Below, piece after piece: positions 34,574 to 44,864 of a stretch of 64,000 nt of DNA (position 1 is the first letter of the stretch; every line of letters begins with the position of its first letter). Where the stretch lies: the NCBI RefSeq assembly GCF_029633865.1, contig NC_079214.1:17867637-17931636 (forward strand), given 5' to 3'. A program made the position numbers and the translations under genes. The notes below the pieces were generated by a model. That model was not told the origin of the DNA. It did no database searches and saw nothing but the letters and a program-made list of their open reading frames with translations. The stretch is from Lampris incognitus (Eukaryota; Chordata; Actinopteri; Lampriformes; Lampridae).

Positions 34574-36628
34574 CTATAGAGAATACATGTATGTTCACTG
34601 AGCGCACAAAATAGCTATACAGCTCACTGCTGACATTTTCCTCCTGACATTTCTCCTGATTTACTTTTTTTTTTTTTATGTCTGTGTCTTGATAATTATA
34701 GGTTCCCGAGTTGGCAGGAGTACATGGTGGCGTGTGGGGGAGAGCTGCCTCACTCGCATCAGGCCCTTCCGGCAAGTACAGCCTGGTAAACAAACTAACC
34801 AAAATCAGGCAAAAAAAATGCCTTTTCTCTTGGGTTGCATGTTTCAGTTCACTGTTTGAAGTAAACACACAATGAAAGACTGCATCCAGTGTGAGCAAGG
34901 CAAGCTACACCAATGGATGTGGAACAAGTACTTCCTGTCTTGTCCTTCCTGATTTCTTTTTACAATTTACTGAACTCTGCACTTTGTTTTAATACTCACT
35001 GTAGGGAAATGAGGTTGTGGTTATGTTGATACCACAAAAAGACAGACTTCCTCCTTAGTATAAATGGAATGGTGAAAATAAAATCACAGCGAAGACAGTT
35101 TTCATGAGAAATTTATCTTGGTTAGCTCAGTTCAGTTTGATTTTTTTTTTGTAATCCATGCTTTTTCAAATTCACATGTATTCTTATGTGTGGCCTGGAC
35201 AATCACAGGTTTTGCCAGGTCACTGGGAAATGGATGTGGCTGAAGATTAAAATGACCTGGCCTCCACACAGCTGAATGGATAGGCTTACTCACAGCATGC
35301 TCCCGTGTGAACAGGGGGTGTGTTGCAAGCCAATCACTAACAACAATGGGTATTGTGCTCGCTCAAGGAAAGGGGAACAAAAAGAAAGTTCATGCACTCT
35401 TTCTTTAAAACGAATCACTTCTTTTTGACATAAGAATTCCCCATCAGCTATGGCAGATGAGCCCAGGTCTGGTGGGATACAAGTGGCGTAAAGGAAAAAA
35501 GCACTGAAACATACAATCTGTGCATCAATCAGATTACTTCCAGTCTGCCACCTTGTCTTTCCACCTACCTCATTAGAAAAAAAAACCTAGATTCTGTGTT
35601 GAGTCTTTCTGCTGGTAGCCTACCTGTAGGAGGGGCCAATTACCACAGAAAAGCAATGTACAAGGGGTGAAGGACAGGAGAAGAAATGTTCTTTTCTTTT
35701 CTGCTCTTTCTCCATACTGCATAAACAGAGGGCCCATTGTGCTGTGCTGTTGACACAAATTGGATGGAGTGAAGAATGAAGATGTATTGCTCCATGTGAA
35801 ACATATTCATCTTTTCAATAAAGTCGACATTACCAGGAAAAAATAAGCAAAGTCAGGCCCAGCATCTAATGAGAAGGTAGAGGTATAGTACAGAGGCTTC
35901 ATCAAGCCATATGTGAGGAACATTTTTGAGGTGTTTTTCAGCAGTGTCTTTCACCTTTTTTTCTTCCTCTGCAATTTTCTGTGACCCTAGCGCCCATCTT
36001 CAGCCTGCCAGCCAAACACCTCCTCCAAACCTACAGTGGTGCCCGTTTGCGCTCCTTCTGCCTGGATGATGCAATAACCCCTGTTCTCAGCATCCATTGA
36101 TGCAAGCTGCTTGCTATTCACACTTCATTCTACTTGTGGAAACATTTGAAAAAGTTCTACATTAATAATCCATGGAATCTGTGTCCATGTGTAAATGTGG
36201 AGCCAACCTACAAGTGCGAGTCCTCAGTCGGGCAGTGTTTTGACATCTTTCAGTGGTATTCCCTCTCTCTCCAGCTTTGATTGATGGCAACAAAAAGAGT
36301 GGGGAAATCTAAGGGTTGGACAGAGATACTGAGCGGCTGAGAGTAAGGCATTTACTACTGGAAATTCAGTCCGCTGCAATTCAGAGGAAGTGGGGAAAGA
36401 AAGTGAGATGGAAAGGAAAGAAACAGGAGACAGGTGGAAGAGAAAGAGGGCATTTTGTTGAGGAATTAGCGAGGAGGTTCCCTAAGGCATTGCTGTTTTG
36501 AAGAGCACCAAGTAATATCTGCTTCACCATCTGAGATTCAACTCTAGAGACAAACGTGATTTGGCCAATGCTGCTTTGCTCAGGAACGAAAAACATCGTC
36601 ACCTATTGGCGTAACGTAACCAGCCACA
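34574..36628. other. Non-coding stretch, no gene seen
   Basis: No splice-supported exon. T-run at about 34667-34678. Confidence 0.5.
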
Positions 36629-36636
36629 CACTAGGG

Positions 36637-36842
36637 CAGGGGTGTCAAACTCCAGGCCTCGAGGGCCGCAGTGTCTGCAGGTATTTGTTGCAACCGTGCA
36701 CTGCACCACCTGATTTAACTAATTAGCTCACCTCCTGGATCAAGGAGGGAAAGGAACTAGTTTAATCAGGTGGTGTAGTGCATGGTTGCAACAAATACCT
36801 GCAGACACTGCTGCCCTCGAGGCCTGGAGTTTGACAACCCTG
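36637..36842. mobile_element. Intact palindromic hAT MITE, 206 bp
   Basis: The left end CAGGGGTGTCAAACTCCAGG and right end CCTGGAGTTTGACAACCCTG are inverted repeats extending through GCAGTGTCTGCAGGTATTTG and its complement, so nearly the whole element folds back. An exact 8-bp target duplication CACTAGGG (36629-36636 and 36843-36850) identifies the hAT superfamily. No coding capacity. Confidence 0.92.
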
Positions 36843-36859
36843 CACTAGGGGCTTCGCTT

Positions 36860-39800
36860 ACAACATTTTATCTAATCAAACTGCCATGGGTGGACAGAAA
36901 TAAAGCATGCACACATGCACACACTTTTCTATAGCCCTCACATGCACCCACAAACTATGCATGCTTTTCACATGCACACACATGTATGAAACTTGTGTGC
37001 TAACATCACTAGAAAAGATAATACACACCTGCATAATTGTGTAGAGACACACTGGCAGATACACATGCAATTGTGCAAAACACAAGCATCAATTGCTAGG
37101 TCAACGTTTTCCCTCACAAATAGAGGCACAGTGTTGCACCAAAGCTTGGATTCCGATACTCTAATCCTGATGGGAAACAATGATTATTATGATGGCAGCT
37201 TCTTTGTCTAACCGAAGGGCTATGGCTTTATTCATAGGCCAACAAAATCCCTTTAAATATGATGCTGCCGGCTCAACTTTGTAGTTCTGACTGCATCATA
37301 CCCTGACTTAGTCATCAGGCAAAACCCATAGGTCTGACCTTGGGTTTTGTGTGGGGGTCTTTAAACAGAATTCACAGATGCAACAAGCATGCAACGTCAT
37401 CAAGTCAGTCATGCCAAACAAGGATCACAACACCCTCTCCCTTCTACTCCACTCTTTTGTGCCATCATTTATGCCTCAATGTTTCTCAGTCAAATAGTGA
37501 TGGCTGCTGATGATGTCACGATGGCGGTGTGTGCAGTGTGGACAGTAGCATCGGGGGCTTTGGCGTGCTCTCCCTTTTTAAATAGCCCCAGATCTAATCT
37601 GCAGACAGCAGCAGAGTTCTGACAGCTCCTGCCATGGTGCCTCCTCCCACTAGGTGACAAATTCTTTATTTATTTATTTTTCTATCTCCTCCGCTCTGGT
37701 ATTCCACTCCATGGAGCGCTGGCCCCCTCAAGCTGTTGTCAGTTCCATTTTCCCTCCATGTCTGAGAAACCAAATGGATTTACAGGGTTTACTGTCAACC
37801 ACTCCCTTCTAGTTGCCTCATGAATACAGTGTGTGTATATCTATTTCCTCTCTCTTAGTTCCATGCTGTCTGTCCTCTTACAGAGATGTGATTGTTATTC
37901 TCATTACAGGGGCCCATGCCGTGGTGGCTGCGTTGTTGCCTCGACACATCTCTTTTCCGGGTGACTTTGAGCAAGTTTGTACACGCGTGTATTTGTGCTC
38001 CCCCTCTACATGCAATAATGCATGTATGCATCCGTCTTAGCTTAGCGCTGCTTGCGTGAGTGTGTAGGATGGTAACAGTACAGCTGGTTCAAAAGACAAA
38101 GGGGAGAGGAGTCCGCATGGAGCCTTCTAGCAGACACTTCCAGTGCTCTGCCAGTCTCCAGGCTCTACCAACTGCTATTTAAATGGCTCTTCAAGTGTGC
38201 AATAACTCAAATTTAAAGGCTAATTTACATTTTCAGAATTTCTACGTAAGAGCTGATGTAACCTAGAGCATAAAAAGGAATGTTTGTGATCAAAGTGTTA
38301 TGGTTCAAAATTGAGACTAGCTGGCAAAATCTTAACGGGAACAGGGAATACCGAAAAAAAAAGTGCTTTGTTTAACTTACTGACACCAATTGTGAGACTG
38401 GTATTTTTTTGTGTTATTTGAGCAATCCAAATCCCACAGCGTAATTTTAAGTGAAAAATTCACCAGCGCTGTTATGTCAGCACCTTCCCCACTACCAGAC
38501 GATGAAAACACAACAGAGTCTGAGTTTTCATGTTGTACTTGTTTGAAAGGCCTGCCTCATGCTTGGTCCTCCATATATCCTTGTAAGCCAAAATAAGACG
38601 TCTCTTGTTTAAACTCACCACGACATGCCTTATTCCTCTGCATTTTTCTGTGGTTTTGGACAACAATCGCCTTGCATTGAGTTGTTTTCATATAGAGGAA
38701 GGCTTACTCAGCAATTACCATCAAATTGATCAAGTACAAAAGTGTTCTTGATTTGAATATTTGCAGGCTAGCTATTGTTTTTAATATGCCAGCTAAATTG
38801 ACTCAAAAAGGAAATTTGCTTGCAAGTATATTGTCATGATTGTCTCTTTAATATAGTCCACCAAGGTAACTTTGAGCGAGGCACTCATTCCCTACCTGCT
38901 AAAAAGGATCACTCAAGTGGCTATTGGTAACAAAATATGTGAATATAACAGGGAAGAGGTTCAACAAGATCAACTAGCATTACTTATAACTTACGTTATA
39001 AGTAATGTCACTACCAACTATGTCATCAGTCACATTCTTAAAACACACCACACCTGGTAGTCATCGAACTGTAAAAGTCCATCCACTGAAGTAAAGTAAG
39101 CATACGTAGCTGTACAATCAATTGAATCAATAAGAAATGCTAAAGCCACAAAATAGCACAATAATTTGAATCTGTTGAATTTTTGCTTGAATTTCTATGT
39201 AAATGCAAAAATCCATGCCTGGCAGCTCTTTCCACACCACTCTGGCATACCTGGAGCTAAACTATCATGTAACGCTTCACTGTACTTGTGCAGTGCATGC
39301 ATTTCTACCAGTAGTAGTGTGCACGCTTTGCTGGTTTGAAAACAGGAGAAAATGTTGTATATTTTTAGTTTATGTGATTGTGTGATGACAAGGTTCAATC
39401 TATTTCTATTAGATATTCTCTTGACCCTCCTTGCCCCATGCACATTTAATTTAATACAAGCTGCATGTATAAATCCTGGGTGATTACTCCATGTTCAGGA
39501 GAAGAGCAACAAATATTTTCATCTTCTCAGGATACAAGAACAGCAGGCGACAAGGAAATTAGTTTTGACATATGTTGGTGGATTTTGCAGCATCGTCAAG
39601 ATTCAGCAAGCTGAGGGAAGGGGGAAAAGTTTGTTACATTGAAAAAAGGTCACATGTATGTAGATACACATATTTTTGATAATATTTTCAAAAAAGAACC
39701 CATTTACTTGTCAAAATTACATACTCACTTGAAATGATTATGCTTTAAAGACTTGAGGTATTTTGTCTAGGTTTGGGCTCTGGGTTTTTATACCCTGAAC

Positions 39801-40940
39801 AGTAACCCAGTAAGGCGAGACACATTGCTCATGATCAAAATGTAAATGTGATCGAAGCAAACCCTTGCCGCCACGCCTCACCCGAACCCATCCCAAATTC
39901 CCCGCCCACGGGAAACACAAACACAATTAAAAGCACAGCAGCCTGAGCTGGAAGGTGGCCAGCTGTTCTGGGGGAATAGATGGGCTTGGCCAGACGTCTG
40001 CGAGGTGACCGCTAGCTGGCAGCCTGCTGGATGAGGTTGCAGATTGTCCATGGACATGTGCCTCGCCTCCCTCTCAGTGTGCAGTTGTCACCGGGGATGA
40101 TGAAGTACCCTGACACTCCCTCCTTCTCTGTCTTTAGCTCCCTCTTGCCTGCCCTTTTTCTAACCCACTATCTAACCTCTTCCACCTCCCCCACGGCTGC
40201 AGCAATTGTAGTGCTGACACGTGTGCAGCATCTCAGCATCTCTGTCCCCTCGACTTTTAGCATCTCTGTCCCCTGACTTTACACACAGCATCTGCCCCTT
40301 GACTGCATAGGAGAGTGTCTTTTTATTGAGTCAAGGGAATTCAAGGACTGAGAGAGCGAGAGATAGAGGGAGTGAGAGCAGAAGAAATAGACCCTGTACT
40401 TCTCTCCCTCATGTCTTGGCCCACCTCTCATTCCATTCAAGAAAACAAGTTCATTTTTTAACAGCACACATTTGGCAGTGTGCTCTAACTGTACCTACTG
40501 GACTTTTACCTTACCCTTCCTGAAAACCTTGAGATAAATCAGTTCTGATCCAATTTAATGACATTAAATGGCATGCTAAAATATGTTCTGAGCTCTAAAT
40601 ATTCACCCAGTATGTCCCGGTTGCAGCCTAGTCCTCATTTCAGCTCTGCTTAGTGGTTTCATTTGGCATCTGCTCTCATTTTCAGAGCAAAAGAGGAGGG
40701 AGTAAGAGATCAAGATGAGGAGCGGGGGGTTGATGTGCTTGGTTGGCCAGGGCTGTTAACTATATCTGTTCTTGTAAGCCGTGGAGCAGAGTTGTGTTAC
40801 CCATGTCCAACAGAATTGATGTTTGGACATCGTGAGAGCAATGCACTACATATTCCCCCTCAGTTGGCTGGGAGAGACCCTCGTGTTTGACTGCTTGATC
40901 CTTGTGCCACAGACTACATGGTTCGCCTATGTGATGCCAT
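36860..40940. other. Non-coding stretch with one small hairpin
   Basis: Holds an ACACATGC-rich patch at 36905-37080 and a perfect hairpin at 38978-39007. No exon or transposon was recognised. Confidence 0.5.
38978..39007. repeat. Perfect 13-bp inverted repeat (hairpin)
   Basis: CATTACTTATAAC (38978-38990), a 4-base loop, then GTTATAAGTAATG (38995-39007). Confidence 0.9.
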
Positions 40941-40954
40941 TTAAAAGTTTTTAC

Positions 40955-41380
40955 TTAAAGCTGTTACGACAAATTCATTTGCTTCGTTTGCCCCTGTGGA
41001 CAACAGGGATAGTGTTTTGTGAGAGAAAGACGCCATTGTCACAAAGATGTACGTTTACCCTCTGGTAATGCCGGCATTTGTTTTTGTGGGGAGGAGTGAG
41101 AGATGTCGTGGCGTTTTGGAAAAACAGGTGTTTGCAGGAGATACAGAAATGAGTTAATGCCGCTCTAGTTGTGGCTACGTGTCCCGTCTGTGTGCCATAA
41201 ATTGGTATGTCAAATTTCATGGGGACTCTGACCCAGAAAGAAGCATTTGGAATCATTATACATCAATATCCAGTTATCTCGCTGATGGTCTCATTTGCTT
41301 ATATCGGTCATATAGAGGCATCAAAATTAAACAGAGACTGGTAAATAATCAGTGGAAAAACCTCGTTTTAGCAGATTTAA
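40955..41380. mobile_element. TTAA-ended MITE, uninterrupted copy
   Basis: Left end TTAAAGCTGTTA (40955-40966) and right end TAGCAGATTTAA (41369-41380) are near-perfect inverted repeats with TTAA outer ends. Its body aligns with both flanks of the SINE at 10264-10619, giving an unoccupied version of that insertion site (CAGAAATGAGTTAATGCC, about 41144-41161). Confidence 0.65.
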
Positions 41381-41389
41381 TCTTAATGC

Positions 41390-43470
41390 ATAACGTAGAG
41401 AAATGATCAGAGCATGAAAACATGCTGTTATACATTACTGATAAATCAAACTGTTTAAGGGTGTTCGTTGATATAATGCATAAAAAGACGTGTAAAATAT
41501 TTTTTATATCTATGGTAAAGGTTTTATCCCTGTTTATATTATCTTGCTTGGCCAACAAGTTTGACTAGATGGCATAATCACTGCAACAAAAGCTTTAATG
41601 CGTCAAACAAATCATTTGAGGACTACAGGCATACAGTTTGCGATATGCCAGGAGTCGCTCCATCCATTCTCTTCCAACCATCTCTTTGACTTTCCACTGG
41701 CCTGATTAGTATTCTCTCTGCAGCCTGGGAGCCTGGTCTAAATATAACCAATAAAAACAAGGAGCAAGGCTCACCACTCTGGCTCTGATAGAAAAGAGCT
41801 GACCAGACCTGAACCGCCCCTACCTGCCGGGGATCATGTTTGTGTTTTTGCCTCCAGCTACAATCGCAGCACTTGAGCAGCAGTGCCGTGTCTGGGCCTG
41901 ATTGGGCCGTTCTAATGGTATGCCTGAGTGCTGCCGGCAGGGTGCTATAGGCCCACACTCACCCCAACATGGCATACCACTGCACTGCTGGGATCTGACT
42001 CAGGGATGGCATGTCAAGGACACTCACTCTCTCCATGAGTGTTTCATGGCAGTAGGGGGGCACTTTAATCAGTGGTAAAATTATATGTGGAAGAACAAAA
42101 GTGGCTCTTGCAGATTCTTGATTTGATATAAATTATACCAGTGTGCATGACTAGATAGATGCCCTCCCATCACACAACTGTAACTGAACAGTTTGCCAAT
42201 GATGAATTTAGGTTCAACATGAATATGGGGAATAAATTAAAAGAAAATGTAGGACAGACAGGGAGTTGTTTGGAGGGAGACAGCACGGAGAGTCTTCATG
42301 TCTGATTGGCAACGTGTCCAGAAAATGGTAGCTCAGTCCCTTGTCTCTCTATTTTGTGAACATATTGCTGAACATACTAGGGGCATCAAAAGCAGATGCT
42401 CCTGTAGCGATTGAACTCCCCCCCCCCCCCCAGTCCATTAGCCTCAAGGTACCTAGTGCTGGTTCCAGTAAATCACCACTCTGCACAATGTAATGAGAGT
42501 GGAAAGAAATGGATAGTTTTGTGAAAAAGTGAAGGACAAAAAAAAAACAAAATAGCATGACTCAATGAAATAACAGAGACAGGGTTTGTTTGTTGTATTA
42601 TATATGGCCTATATTATCTCTCTCATCAATGATCGACACTAAATATAAGTATAATCATTGTCACCAAATATAGCAGTAGCAGATAGAAGAAGGAAATCCA
42701 ATAAACTATAAAATGACTGAAAATAAATCCACTAGATGCCACGAGAGCTTACAGTGGGTTTGACATCAGAATAATTCTCCACTGTCCAGAAGGTGTCTCA
42801 CCTTCTGGACAGTGGAGAATTAAAGACTTTTTTTTTGGGCTTGATGCCCTGGGCCACGGCACTTTTGTAAGGTAAATGTTATTTCTGAATTAAGCTGCCT
42901 TGCCAGATTTTTTTTGATCATCCTTTGCTCTCGATGATCAATGTATGCAGCACTTTCCTGAAAGTCCAAAATATTTGATTGCAGTTCTGAACCAGGAATA
43001 CATTTCTGACATTTGGTTTTGACCATCTCATTATAAGGGAAGGATGGGTCAGACAAGAGATGATGTGGTTATGAGTGCCAGCACGTTTTTTTTTTCTGTT
43101 CCTTCTTTACAGCTTATTTTCTCCTTTAATGGCTTAGCGATGCTGTTAGATACAGTGTCCGAGGCAGCTTTGCACTCTTTTTGTTGTTCTTTATTTTGAC
43201 TGATGATCGGGATGAAATTATCTCTGCCCTTGTTTGATTGTCAGGTCAAGGAAATGGGACTACATGATTAGGAAATCTGCATGAGTGGGGAATAGATTAC
43301 AGTCCAGTGCATTTAGTGCTCTGCATTCTACCAACCTATGTGGCCACCTTGGCATGAGAGTCAAGTGTCCTTGCCTGATGCTGCCCAGTTAACACCATTA
43401 AACCACTGGATGAAGTAAATTTGCCACCAGAAAACAGTCAAATCTAATGTTCACTGGAAATACACATAGC
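41390..43470. other. Non-coding stretch with a perfect hairpin
   Basis: C-run at about 42418-42431 and a 24-bp perfect hairpin at 42772-42822. No gene seen. Confidence 0.5.
42772..42822. repeat. Perfect 24-bp inverted repeat with 3-base loop
   Basis: The arms 42772-42795 and 42799-42822 are exact reverse complements (core TCCACTGTCCAGAAGGTG) around TCT. Neither repeats elsewhere in the window that I could see. Confidence 0.95.
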
Positions 43471-43545
43471 CTTAAAGGTCCACTAAGTGATTTATTAGGC
43501 CAGGAAATGAATAGATAAAATTTAAAGAAGAACGTATGTCTATTG

Positions 43546-43871
43546 CAGTGGTACTCACTAATTTTCTTAGGAGAGCCACTTATGAGTAAGACTATTCCTC
43601 AAAGAGCCACAGAGCTTGCAAAACATTTCGCAAATACAAAGCTACACACATAGGCTATACGTCTACCCATGATGCCACGCTGTTACGTAGCCTACGTTCT
43701 TTTGACGTATCTTCAGTATGCTCCCATCTGCTGGATAATTCATTTCAATGTGCTAAAACAGGACACAAACGGAACCTATAGAAGTAAGTTATAGCTATGT
43801 TCTTATTTTTATCAGTGGACCTATATGACGCGCAAAACAAAGTTTCACGAGCCGCATAAAGAGTAACACTG
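43546..43871. mobile_element. Non-autonomous hAT element, 326 bp
   Basis: Ends CAGTGGTACTCAC and GAGTAACACTG are inverted repeats. The flanking 8-mers GTCTATTG (43538-43545) and GTCTATTT (43872-43879) match at 7 of 8 positions, as expected for an old hAT duplication. Confidence 0.75.
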
Positions 43872-43892
43872 GTCTATTTAAATAATGTACAC

Positions 43893-44294
43893 TGGGCGTC
43901 CAGGTGGCGTGGCGGTCTATTTTGTTGCCTACCAATACTGGGATCACCGGTTTGAATCTCCAGCTTGGTCAGGCATCCCTACAGACCCAACTGGCTGCGT
44001 CTGTGGGAGGGAAGCCGGATTTGGGTATGTAATCTGGTTGCTACACTAGCATCTCCTCTGGTCGTTCAGGGCGCCTGTTTGGGGTGGGGGAATAGGGTGA
44101 TCCTCCCACGCGCTGGCTTAACTCCTCACTGTCAGGTGAAAAAAAGTGGCTGGCGACTCCACACGTGTCAGAGGAGGCATGTGGTAGTCTGCAGCCCTTC
44201 CCGAATCAGCAGAGGGGGTGGAGCAGTGACCGGGATGGCTTGGAAGAGTGGGGTAATTGGCCAAGTACAATTGGGGGAGAAAAAGGGGAAACAA
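43893..44294 (+). mobile_element. tRNA-derived SINE (long type), full length
   Basis: Begins CTGGGCGTCCAGGTGGCGTG, has a B-box region CGGTTTGAATC, and ends GGGGTAATTGGCCAAGTACA plus GGGGGAGAAAAAGGGG. It lies just downstream of the hAT element. Confidence 0.88.
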
Positions 44295-44375
44295 AAAAGG
44301 AAAAGAAAAATAATTTACTCTCACAGTACCACCATGTGACTAAAAAGGTTCACTTATTGTAGAACTTTGTTCTGA

Positions 44376-44651
44376 TTGGCTAAAGCTGCTGCTGGATATG
44401 GAAGTTACTTGCCTGCTCAGTGTGGCTCAAGTATGGAGGATCATCCATACACCCTGCCGACAGACCTAACAGCAGAGTCTGAAACAATTGGGCCTAAAAA
44501 GAAAGAAAAGCAGTTGAAAGAAAAGTTCAAGACCAATGAAAAGGAAATGAGGGTGAATGTTGGTGTGGCCTTCTCAAGATGGAAAGCTTGGAAAATAGAC
44601 AAAGAATTTCCAAGTGATGCCGAAGTTGCTTGTTTTCTGTTGGACAGTTAA
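44376..44651 (+). pseudogene. Transposon-associated ORF fragment
   Basis: The frame includes Met at about residue 20 (MEDHPYTLPTDLTAES), a lysine-rich segment (PKKKEKQLKEK) and NVGVAFSRWKAWKIDKEFPS followed by DAEVACFLLDS and a stop. The last part recalls an x-V-x-x-AFxRWRxLKxxKGFxSDAELAxFLLDxY segment that I remember from multicopy fish proteins of transposon origin; the family name is not certain. It sits wholly inside the TTAA element, so it is most likely the 5' exon of a decayed or deleted transposase-associated gene. Confidence 0.4.
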
Positions 44652-44864
44652 CTAACCAAATTAATATTTTTTTTCCGCCCTAATGTCTTTACCATCTGTG
44701 TTTTGTGGATCTTAAACTGCACTTGAGTGGAAGGGATAGTTTACTAGATGAGGCGTCAGCTCCACCTACATTGGTAGCGATCAGCAGAGTGCAAGATCAG
44801 CGTCATATTGGCATTTTAGTAGGCGAGGAAGAGCCTTCAGGGAAATTGCTTAGTGTACCTTTAA

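Larger units (their letters stand above)
43472..44864. mobile_element. TTAA-ended DNA element with ORF and two nested insertions
   Basis: Left end TTAAAGGTCCACTAAGTGAT (43472) and right end AAATTGCTTAGTGTACCTTTAA (44843-44864) are inverted repeats of about 20 bp with TTAA at both ends. Inside lie a hAT MITE (43546-43871), a SINE (43893-44294) and an ORF (44376-44651). Superfamily uncertain (Kolobok- or piggyBac-like by target site). Confidence 0.55.

Noticed and set aside
36637..36842. microRNA-type hairpin
   Set aside because: Fold-back comes from a hAT MITE with an 8-bp target duplication; nothing indicates processing.
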